Assembly: GCA_963169745.1 (NCBI GenBank)
Contig: CAUJCU010000015.1
Coordinates: 1-39,133, forward strand
Source of the DNA: Bacteroidota bacterium
GTDB taxonomy: Bacteria; Bacteroidota; Bacteroidia; UBA4408
DNA length: 39,133 bases
Direction: 5' to 3'
The position numbers were made by a program, and so were the translations under genes. Shown here piece by piece: positions 32,624-39,133 of this stretch. The notes beneath the pieces are model-generated. The model made no database searches. It saw only the letters and a list, made by a program, of their open reading frames with translations, and was not told the origin of the DNA. Position 1 is the first letter of the stretch; each line of letters opens with the position of its first letter.

Positions 32624-32631
32624 CAAATTTA
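32624..32631 (-). promoter_or_regulatory. -7 promoter box of the transketolase subunit gene
   Basis: Minus-strand TAAATTTG matches TAnnTTTG, 16 bases before the ATG in the gap after mutS2. The leader would be about 11 bases. No -33 element at the right spacing. Confidence 0.45.
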
Positions 32632-32703
32632 CAAACTCTTGGTATAGGATTGTTGTGAAATTGCTAACAAAACATAAGTTTCAAACAATTTTTACTTATA
32701 AAG

Positions 32704-34779
32704 TCAAGTTAATTCAAGGTTTTCAAGCGAAACAATACTTTTTATATCGCCAAACATAACTTTTGCTTTGTTTCGTTTAATTTCTATTACTTCACCGGTT
32801 TGTTTGCTATTAAACAGCCGCACAATACTACCTGGCTTTATTTCTTGTAATTTTTTAGCAATTACTTTTTCTTTATTTTTAGCTCGTGATTCAGCGCTCT
32901 TTTTTTCCAGTTTTTTCTTTTTTTCGGAAGTCATCAAACTTACAAATTTTTGGATAACTTCTTTCTTTACTTTGGATTTCTCCCATTCTTCACTTAAAAT
33001 ATTAAGACGCCTACCAAGTTCTAAAAGCTTGTTATGTTCTTCTTGCTTTTCGCGATTTTGAGTTGTTTTTTTTTCTAATTTTTGAATAAAATTTTGGTAT
33101 ATTTTTAGCGCCTCGGTAGCTTTTTTTTCCTGTTCTATATGGTGTTGTTGTAAGAGGCTTAATTTTTGTTTTTCTTTTTGTAAAGTGCCTAACATGGTGT
33201 TAAGCTTAAGTTTATCGGTTTTAATTTTCTTTTTGGCCCGATTAAGAATACTTACCGGCAATCCTATTTTCTGGGCTACTTCAAACGTGTATGAGCTTCC
33301 GGGGCGTCCTACCTGAAGCTCGTATTGAGGCTGCAAGGTTTCTGCATCAAAAATCATACAAGCATTTTGCACTCCTGTAAGTTTTTCGGCCAACAGTTTA
33401 ATATTTGTATAGTGTGTGGTAATTAACCCAAAGGCTTTTTTAGCAGTAAGTTCCTCAAGTAACACTTCAGCAATAGCTCCCCCCAGTTCCGGATCAGAAC
33501 CTGTTCCGAATTCATCAATAAGTACTAAAGTTCTGCGGGTAACATGTTCTAAAAAGTATTTCATTTTCAATAGTCTGCTGCTATATGTACTTAGTTCGTG
33601 TTCAATACTTTGGCTATCGCCAATGTCGCTATAAAGCTGCTGAAAAAGGCTCATTGTTGAGTCCTCAGAAACGGATACTAATAAACCACTTTGCAACATT
33701 ATTTGCAGTAGCCCTACTGTTTTTAAGGTAATGGACTTTCCACCGGCATTAGGCCCACTAATAACAATTATTCTGTTTTGTGTATTTATATGTATATTTA
33801 AGGGGACAGTAGTTTTATTAACTTGAATGTTTTGTAAATAGAGTAGGGGATGGCGCGCTTGTTTTAATCTTATAACGGGTTGTTTTTCAATTTGAGGCAG
33901 AATGGCACTTATTTCAATCGAGAAAAGGGCTTTTGCTCTTGTAAAGTCTATTTGAACCAATGCCTCTTGATAGTTTTTTATTAAATTATAATAAGGTTTC
34001 GTTTGCTCCGTAAGTTGACGTAGCAGACGGAAAATTTCGCGCTTTTCTTGTTGCTCGAGTTCGGCAATTTCGTTGTTTATTTCAATGGTGCTGTATGGTT
34101 CAATAAAGGTAGTTTTACCTGTGTCGCTACTGCCATGCACTAAACCTTTTACATCTCTTTTATGTTCAGCCAGCACAGAAAGCACTCTACGTCCGTTGTA
34201 AAAATTTTCTTCATTGTCACGTAGCCATCCAAGTTTTTTTAAGTCATTTACAAAGCTTCTGAATCTGCGATCAGATTCTCTTCTTTTACTGCTTAATTCA
34301 TTACGCACAAAGGTAAGCTCTTTAGAAGCTGAAGATTTTACCTCGGGTTGTATGTCTATTATTGCATTAATTTTATGAATTATATCTGAAGTAATATAAA
34401 GCTTTGCGACAAGCACATACAAAGCTGGAAATTGTTTTTGTTTTTCGTTTAAAAAGGCTATGATCGTGTTAACCGTATCGCTTACCGATCGGATCATACA
34501 AAATTGCTCGGCAGTTAATACAGAACCTTGAATATGTAGCAGTGCAATTACTTTACTTAGATCTGTAAAAGTGGTATCCGGGAACGGGATACGATGTTCT
34601 AAAGTTATTTTGTACTCGTTGGTTTGTTGCAACAATAACAATAAACGCTCTGTATTTTTAACGGGTTTAATTTGCTTTACTAACTCTCGTGAAGGTTGGC
34701 ATCGGCAATGAACAAGAATATAGTTTATTACTTTGTCAAATTCAAATTGTTGGGCGGTATCTACTGGGTAAAAATCCAT
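32704..34779 (-). CDS. MutS2-family ATPase lacking a Smr domain
   Basis: A 691-residue MutS2-type protein. The MutS2 core has an N-terminal helical region (1-330, including RVLSVLAEHKRDVKGLVHGSS and IEINNEIAELE), Walker A ISGPNAGGKSITLKT (340-354) and Walker B IDEFGTGSDPELGGAIAEVL (421-440). A long charged coiled-coil region (about 520-645) is followed by a KOW-like tail (GSIVRLFNSKQTGEVIEIKRNKAKVMFG in part). Canonical MutS2 ends in a Smr nuclease domain near 780 residues; none is present here. MutS2 proteins act on recombination intermediates or collided ribosomes, not mismatch repair. It starts 25 bases after the DUF5683 gene. Confidence 0.92.
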   Translation of the reverse strand: MDFYPVDTAQQFEFDKVINYILVHCRCQPSRELVKQIKPVKNTERLLLLLQQTNEYKITLEHRIPFPDTTFTDLSKVIALLHIQGSVLTAEQFCMIRSVSDTVNTIIAFLNEKQKQFPALYVLVAKLYITSDIIHKINAIIDIQPEVKSSASKELTFVRNELSSKRRESDRRFRSFVNDLKKLGWLRDNEENFYNGRRVLSVLAEHKRDVKGLVHGSSDTGKTTFIEPYSTIEINNEIAELEQQEKREIFRLLRQLTEQTKPYYNLIKNYQEALVQIDFTRAKALFSIEISAILPQIEKQPVIRLKQARHPLLYLQNIQVNKTTVPLNIHINTQNRIIVISGPNAGGKSITLKTVGLLQIMLQSGLLVSVSEDSTMSLFQQLYSDIGDSQSIEHELSTYSSRLLKMKYFLEHVTRRTLVLIDEFGTGSDPELGGAIAEVLLEELTAKKAFGLITTHYTNIKLLAEKLTGVQNACMIFDAETLQPQYELQVGRPGSSYTFEVAQKIGLPVSILNRAKKKIKTDKLKLNTMLGTLQKEKQKLSLLQQHHIEQEKKATEALKIYQNFIQKLEKKTTQNREKQEEHNKLLELGRRLNILSEEWEKSKVKKEVIQKFVSLMTSEKKKKLEKKSAESRAKNKEKVIAKKLQEIKPGSIVRLFNSKQTGEVIEIKRNKAKVMFGDIKSIVSLENLELT

Positions 34780-34804
34780 TATTTAACAAAGCAGACGTGA
34801 CTAT

Positions 34805-35416
34805 TTATTTAAATTTTAGTGAAAGTTTAAGTCCAGCTGTGTATTTATTTTCGAAAGAAGGAGCATAAACGGGTTGCCACTGTAAGCTTAAGTCATCGCT
34901 AACATCGAAAGTGTATAAATGGGCATCTACCAAAGCATCAACAATATTGAGCGCATACACCAAAGCCGTTACCATAATAAACATATCTCGATTTTGGTGA
35001 AATTGGTCTTGCAGGGTCAGGAGCTGATCGGTGGAATAAACATCAGCATATTTATCGGGGTTTATTTGGAGCGGATCATTTCGTTGCAAAAGAGCTTTTC
35101 GATAATCTTGATATGAAATATTATTACTTCGTACAAAATAAATACAGGTACCAAGCCCCCCTAATACTATAGGAACTTTCCAGTACTTTTTGTTATAAAT
35201 TTGCCCAGCACCCGGAATGGCAGCACTTAACCATATTGCCTTTTTGGGATTATGTATAGGAGACTTTTGTGTTTGTTTATGTAATGAATCAGGCACATTC
35301 CATGAGTACACATTTTGTAGTAGTGTGCTTGTGCTATTTGACTGTGCCCAAAGGGGGTAGGCAAACAGTATCAGTGCTAAAATGATAATCAAAATATATT
35401 TTTGAACAGGCACCAT
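34805..35416 (-). CDS. DUF5683 membrane protein
   Basis: A 203-residue exported or inner-membrane protein. A hydrophobic signal segment (8-24) ends in LWAQ. The core signature KKAIWLSAAIPGAGQIYNKKYWK (58-80 in part), followed by a hydrophobic stretch (VPIVLGGLGTCIYFV), is that of DUF5683, common in Bacteroidota. A second hydrophobic segment lies at MFIMVTALVYALNIVDALVDAHL (in part), and the tail has beta character. Function is unknown. It lies 24 bases after parB, an order (parA, parB, DUF5683) I know from other Bacteroidota. Confidence 0.88.
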   Translation of the reverse strand: MVPVQKYILIIILALILFAYPLWAQSNSTSTLLQNVYSWNVPDSLHKQTQKSPIHNPKKAIWLSAAIPGAGQIYNKKYWKVPIVLGGLGTCIYFVRSNNISYQDYRKALLQRNDPLQINPDKYADVYSTDQLLTLQDQFHQNRDMFIMVTALVYALNIVDALVDAHLYTFDVSDDLSLQWQPVYAPSFENKYTAGLKLSLKFK

Positions 35417-35440
35417 TTTTTATTTACCTGATTGGGTAAT

Positions 35441-36364
35441 TTATTTAAACAAGTGGTTTAAAAAAATCTTCATTTCTTCTTCAGAGTAAAAAGGAATAAT
35501 AATTTTCCCTTTTCCGTTTGTTGATTTTTTTAGTTCTGTATTTTTGTTAAATATTTCCTTCAATTCATTACTAATTTTCACATCTACGGTAGTATTAACA
35601 CCCAATTTTGTGGCTTTTTTTACGGGTATTTGCAAATCTTCTAATTCACTACCCTTAGCAGTTTCACGAACTAATTCTTCAGTATCTCTAACAGAAAGAT
35701 CTTGATCGAGAATGGTGTGAAATATTGCTATTTGCGTATCCCTGCTCTCAATATTAATTAGGGATCTGGCATGGCCCATAGTTATTTTTTGTTCTTTAAG
35801 CCCTAACTGAATTTCTTCTGGAAGCTTTAGAAGGCGCAGGTAATTAGTAACTGTACTTCTTTGCTTACTTACTTTTTCTGAAACGGCTTCTTGAGTGAGG
35901 TTACACTCATCAATTAATCTTTTATAACTGATAGCTATTTCAATTGCATCTAAATTTTCGCGTTGAACATTTTCAACCAAAGCCATTTCAAGCATGGCTT
36001 GGTCGTTAGCAATACGAATATATGCGGGTATTTCAGAAAGTCCGGCTAATTGTGAAGCCCTGAAACGCCTTTCTCCGCTAATAAGCTGAAACTTATCATA
36101 ACCCATTTTACGAACTGTAACGGGTTGAATAATGCCGTGCAATGTAATTGAATCGGCCAATTCTTGTAATGCTACTTCCTCAAAATGAGTTCTTGGCTGA
36201 AAGGGATTTGTTTCAATTTGAGAGATTTTGAGCATGGCTACACTGCCGGCAACTTCAGTAGAAACTTCGCTAACGGCATGGCTGCTGGTAATGTCTGTTT
36301 TATTGTCTTGCAAAAGAGCACTTAGCCCTTTTCCCAAAGCTCTTTTTTTTTGATTGTTGCTCAT
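35441..36364 (-). CDS. parB: ParB/Spo0J chromosome-partition protein
   Basis: A 307-residue parS-binding CTP-dependent clamp. N-terminal KKRALGKGLSALL (6-18) is the ParA-stimulating segment; ETNPFQPRTHF (51-61), LISGERRFRAS (94-104) and LVENVQRENLDAIEIA (129-144) are the ParB nuclease/CTPase motifs. The helix-turn-helix region is LTQEAVSEKVSKQRSTVTNYLRLLKLP (in part, 156-182). A C-terminal dimer domain ends in EEMKIFLNHLF. Complete. Two bases after parA, so translationally coupled. Chromosomal type rather than plasmid type; no parS site was recognised in the window. Confidence 0.96.
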   Translation of the reverse strand: MSNNQKKRALGKGLSALLQDNKTDITSSHAVSEVSTEVAGSVAMLKISQIETNPFQPRTHFEEVALQELADSITLHGIIQPVTVRKMGYDKFQLISGERRFRASQLAGLSEIPAYIRIANDQAMLEMALVENVQRENLDAIEIAISYKRLIDECNLTQEAVSEKVSKQRSTVTNYLRLLKLPEEIQLGLKEQKITMGHARSLINIESRDTQIAIFHTILDQDLSVRDTEELVRETAKGSELEDLQIPVKKATKLGVNTTVDVKISNELKEIFNKNTELKKSTNGKGKIIIPFYSEEEMKIFLNHLFK

Positions 36365-36366
36365 GA

Positions 36367-37173
36367 TTATTCTTCGGGTAATATTTTTTCATCGTTACTT
36401 AATCGGGTAAGGCCATTTTTTTGCAAGATTTCGCGTGCCAAATTAAGATAGTTTATAGCTCCTTTGCTGGTAGCATCATGCATAATAATGGTTTCGCCAA
36501 AGCTTGGTGCTTCGCCTAATTTGGTATTTCGTTGAATAATAACATCAAAAACCATTTGCTGGAAATGCGTTTTAACTTCTTCAACTACTTGATTACTGAG
36601 TCGCAAACGAATATCATACATGGTCAATAATATTCCTTCTATTTCGAGTTCTGTATTTAGTCTGCTTTGAACAATTTTAATAGTATTGAGTAGCTTTCCT
36701 AATCCTTCCAAAGCAAAATATTCACATTGTACAGGAATAATTACTGAGTTAGCGGCCGTAAGGGCATTAATGGTTACCAAACCTAATGATGGAGAGCAAT
36801 CAATAATTATAAAATCAAATTCATGCCGCGTTTCACTAAGTGCATTACGCATCATTAACTCGCGGTTGGGCATATTGATGATTTCAATTTCGGCACCTAC
36901 CAAATCAATATTTGCTGGCAACAGATATAAATTAGGCGTTGAAGTTTCTAAAATAATATCTTTAGGTTTGGCTTCATTTATCAAACATTCGTAAATGCTG
37001 GCTTTCACATTTTTAGGGTCAAAGCCTACACCTGAAGTAGCATTGGCCTGTGGGTCGGCATCTACTAACAAAGTTTTAAATTCTAAAACGGCCAAACTGG
37101 CAGCCAGGTTAATAGCTGTTGTTGTTTTTCCGACTCCGCCTTTTTGATTGGCAATAGCAATAATTTTCCCCAT
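36367..37173 (-). CDS. parA: ParA/Soj chromosome-partition ATPase
   Basis: A 268-residue deviant-Walker ATPase that positions replication origins with ParB on the nucleoid. [14 protein letters not shown] (11-24) is the Walker A box with the signature Lys; [15 protein letters not shown] (34-48) is Walker A' and [19 protein letters not shown] (in part) Walker [13 protein letters not shown] near 218-229 is typical of Soj proteins. No N-terminal DNA-binding extension, which supports the chromosomal type. First gene of the parA-parB-DUF5683 unit. No consensus promoter box was seen in the 31-base gap upstream, so transcription from the UPF0173 gene is possible. Confidence 0.96.
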   Translation of the reverse strand: MGKIIAIANQKGGVGKTTTAINLAASLAVLEFKTLLVDADPQANATSGVGFDPKNVKASIYECLINEAKPKDIILETSTPNLYLLPANIDLVGAEIEIINMPNRELMMRNALSETRHEFDFIIIDCSPSLGLVTINALTAANSVIIPVQCEYFALEGLGKLLNTIKIVQSRLNTELEIEGILLTMYDIRLRLSNQVVEEVKTHFQQMVFDVIIQRNTKLGEAPSFGETIIMHDATSKGAINYLNLAREILQKNGLTRLSNDEKILPEE

Positions 37174-37204
37174 TATTTATGTTATATTCCTCTGTGTTTT
37201 GTTT

Positions 37205-37885
37205 TTAATAATTTATTATCTCTCCAATTTTCATTAGAGTTAGCTCTTTGCCCTGATTACTGAATTTTGTAATAGCCTCCTGATGGTCAATTTTTATATA
37301 TCCAAAAGTATCAAAATGCATTCCAATAATTTTTCGACATTTTATAAAATCGGATGCAATAATTGCATTGTCAACACTCATAGTAAAATTATCTCCCAAG
37401 CATAAGAAAGCAAAATCAAGGGTTCTGAACTCACCAATGAGTTTCATTTCATAAGTAAGAGCTGTATCGCCCGAATAATAGAAATTAGCTTCATGTGATT
37501 CAATAATAAATCCCATAGCCGCCCCGCCATAAGATCCATCGGGCAAGCTACTGCTATGAACAGCTGCCACACATTTTACTTTGCCAAAATCAAACATCCA
37601 TTTTCCACCTGTATTCATGGGGTGTGTGTTTTCAATTCCATTTTTGTTAAGCCATTGTACAATTTCAAAATTGGATATTACTTTGGCATTGCTTTTTTGG
37701 GCAATTCGTACTGTTTCAGCAATGTGGTCGAAGTGGCCATGAGAAACAAAAATATAATCTGGATTTATTTTTGAAATATCAATATTTTTAGCTAGATTGT
37801 TTTCACTAATGAACGGGTCAAATAATAATTTCTTATTGTTTACGATTACTTCAAAGCAAGAGTGTCCAAAATATGTGATTTGCAT
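37205..37885 (-). CDS. UPF0173 metal-dependent hydrolase (metallo-beta-lactamase fold)
   Basis: A 226-residue protein of the UPF0173/YtkL family. It begins MQITYFGHSCFEV, followed by LLFDPFIS, and has the metal-binding motif SHGHFDH (48-54; H49, H51, D53, H54). Further ligands lie at AAVHSSSLPDG and YYSGDTALTYEM, and GMHFDTF carries the final His. The fold and metal site are clear, the substrate is unknown. It precedes parA by 31 bases and may be cotranscribed with it. Length is normal. Confidence 0.9.
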   Translation of the reverse strand: MQITYFGHSCFEVIVNNKKLLFDPFISENNLAKNIDISKINPDYIFVSHGHFDHIAETVRIAQKSNAKVISNFEIVQWLNKNGIENTHPMNTGGKWMFDFGKVKCVAAVHSSSLPDGSYGGAAMGFIIESHEANFYYSGDTALTYEMKLIGEFRTLDFAFLCLGDNFTMSVDNAIIASDFIKCRKIIGMHFDTFGYIKIDHQEAITKFSNQGKELTLMKIGEIINY

Positions 37886-38019
37886 ATATTAATTTTGTTT
37901 TTTTGTACTTCAATATTTTATGAGTAAATGAAGTCAAGTTAAAAAATTATGCGAATTTACAATTCTCAGCTCTTTTAAAATGTTAATAATTTGAACAGTT
38001 TTTTGTTGAAAAATATGCT

Positions 38020-38538
38020 ATGATAACACTTATAAACGGAACAAATAGGCCTGATAATCGGACTTCTGTAATTTCAGAAACTTATCAACAATTTTTAATA
38101 ACTCGCCAAACCCCCTTTCAATATCTTAATTTAGAGCATGTTGATGGACTTTGGTTTATACAAAAAAGTTTGGGAAAAGCTGTGCCCGAATTTGACAAAT
38201 TAGTTGAAAAATATTTTAATGAAGCCGATAAGTTAATTATTGTTATGCCGGAATATAATGGAAGTTTTCCCGGAATTTTAAAATTACTCATAGATGTATT
38301 ACCTTATAAAATTTTAGAAGGTAAAAAAATTGCATTAACCGGAGTAGCCTCCGGACGGGGAGGGAATTTACGGGGCTTAGATCATTTGACAGGTATTTTG
38401 CATTATTTGAATGCCTATGTTCATCCTTTCAAATTGCCTGTTTCTGGGGTGTTAAATATGATTCAGGATAATCATATTAAAGATGAAAACACACTTCGTG
38501 ATATACAGAAGCAATTAGAAGTGTTTCTAAAATTTTAA
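38020..38538 (+). CDS. NAD(P)H-dependent FMN reductase
   Basis: A 172-residue flavodoxin-like cytoplasmic oxidoreductase of the NADPH-dependent FMN reductase family. Phosphate-binding loop INGTNRPDNRTSV (5-17), the isoalloxazine-contacting MPEYNGSFPGILKLLID (76-92) and LTGVASGRGGNLRGLD (106-121) are diagnostic. Physiological electron acceptor is not known. Stands alone between two minus-strand genes; the 134-base upstream gap has no consensus TAnnTTTG box. Confidence 0.88.
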   Translation: MITLINGTNRPDNRTSVISETYQQFLITRQTPFQYLNLEHVDGLWFIQKSLGKAVPEFDKLVEKYFNEADKLIIVMPEYNGSFPGILKLLIDVLPYKILEGKKIALTGVASGRGGNLRGLDHLTGILHYLNAYVHPFKLPVSGVLNMIQDNHIKDENTLRDIQKQLEVFLKF

Positions 38539-38559
38539 ATTGTATCAGATATAAATTCA

Positions 38560-39133
38560 CTACTTGCTGAAAGGGAAAAAGCTTTTGAATACCCCTCGGG
38601 TAGCTTTGTTTTCGTTTAAATTATTACTCAACCCTTTTGATCTTTTAATATCTTCAATACTATAAAATGCTTGTGGTAATGCCTGATGAATGATATTTGT
38701 AAGTGAATTGATATTTTTTCGTTTTACCGTAATAAAAATCAATTTTACGGCTCCTTTTTTACCTTGCCCATCTAATATGGTATAACTATAATTATGTTGT
38801 ACGAGCATTTGAATAAATTTGCTGATATCCTGCTGTGAAAAAACACGAATTACTTGTGTTCCAATTGCTAATCTTTCTTCAATTGAAAGACCAATGTAAA
38901 TACCAGTGGCATATCCACCGGCCCAACCTAAGTAACAGAGTACATTGCTTAAATTTTTCATAACAGTACTTATGGCAAATAGCCAGAACAGTACTTCAAA
39001 AAAGCCTATAAAAGGAACCATTTTTTTCATCCCTTTACTAGCTAAGACACTTCTTAATGTTCCTAAACTAACATCGGTTGCTCTTGAAAGAAATATAACA
39101 AGCGGGAAGAATACCCATTCTATAAAAAACTGT
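38560..39133 (-). CDS. UPF0316 membrane protein with DUF2179 domain (partial, 5' end beyond the window)
   Basis: The frame is open from the window edge through the internal Met at 39030, which is not the true start: upstream codons give EWVFFPLVIFLSRATDVSLG and TLRSVLASKGM, the conserved N-terminal part of UPF0316 proteins. Three membrane helices are expected: one at the edge, GFFEVLFWLFAISTVM, and NVLCYLGWAGGYATGIYIG. A DUF2179 domain follows (RVFSQQDISKFIQMLVQHNY; GAVKLIFITVKRKNINSL). The C-terminus (KRSKGLSNNLNENKATRGVF) is a short polar tail. Function unknown; DUF2179 is also found in YitT-type transporters. Only a few N-terminal residues are missing. Confidence 0.88.
   Translation of the reverse strand, partial: QFFIEWVFFPLVIFLSRATDVSLGTLRSVLASKGMKKMVPFIGFFEVLFWLFAISTVMKNLSNVLCYLGWAGGYATGIYIGLSIEERLAIGTQVIRVFSQQDISKFIQMLVQHNYSYTILDGQGKKGAVKLIFITVKRKNINSLTNIIHQALPQAFYSIEDIKRSKGLSNNLNENKATRGVFKSFFPFSK

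Noticed and set aside
38560-39030. Complete 156-residue protein starting at 39030
   Set aside because: The frame is open upstream to the window edge with conserved UPF0316 residues, so the Met at 39030 is internal.

Overview
The window reads as a chromosomal stretch from an AT-rich member of the Bacteroidota. Pointers are the Bacteroidota-type promoter -7 box (TAnnTTTG) close upstream of many start codons, DUF6089, DUF4199, DUF4783 and DUF5683 proteins, a DUF4783-nadC pair, a parA-parB-DUF5683 trio, a transketolase split into two polypeptides, a PorE-like TPR/PD40/OmpA protein, and a large surface protein of the kind exported by the type IX secretion system (T9SS). A finer placement cannot be supported from sequence alone. 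No phage, plasmid, CRISPR or RNA gene was seen.

Layout. 1-1645 (minus): N-terminal part of a large secreted Ig/PKD/beta-helix protein, cut by the window edge, with a run of ten G/C base pairs between its start codon and signal peptide. 1948-2569 (minus): internally deleted and frameshifted IS1380-type transposase. 2737-8763 (plus): Glu/Leu/Phe/Val-type dehydrogenase, MscS channel, DUF6089 outer-membrane protein, tatA and comEC, with two clear intrinsic terminators around tatA. 8808-14550 (minus): LOG-family hydrolase, uvrA, a lytic transglycosylase and a WecA/TagO-type sugar-phosphate transferase. 14593-23889 (minus): a polysaccharide block with rfbC, a Wzc-type tyrosine kinase with a long Gly-Tyr tail, a Wza-type lipoprotein, a GT4 glycosyltransferase, an AsnB-type amidotransferase and a PorE-like protein. 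24024-28152 (plus): DUF4199, DUF4783, nadC, a YihY-type membrane protein and a coiled-coil lipoprotein. 28237-29591 (minus): ridA and a DUF2027-Smr protein. 29829-31600 (minus): an ECF sigma factor operon with a repeat-bearing membrane protein and a CpxP-like protein. 31651-37885 (minus): transketolase C-terminal half, MutS2, DUF5683, parB, parA and a UPF0173 hydrolase. 38020-39133: a flavin reductase (plus) and a UPF0316 membrane protein (minus) cut by the window edge.

How they work together. Most single genes are housekeeping. The coherent system is envelope and surface building: a polyprenyl-phosphate sugar transferase, rhamnose precursor supply, chain-length/export control (Wzc/Wza), a glycosyltransferase and an amidotransferase, next to an OmpA/PorE-type anchor. 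No flippase or polymerase is present, so the polysaccharide pathway must be completed elsewhere. The DUF6089 protein, the PorE-like protein and the large surface protein are consistent with a working T9SS.

The most notable signals are the homopolymer that would act as a frame switch in the surface protein, the hexanucleotide-repeat tyrosine tail of Wzc, the ECF sigma operon with an internally duplicated partner, and promoters so close to start codons that leaders must be very short or absent.
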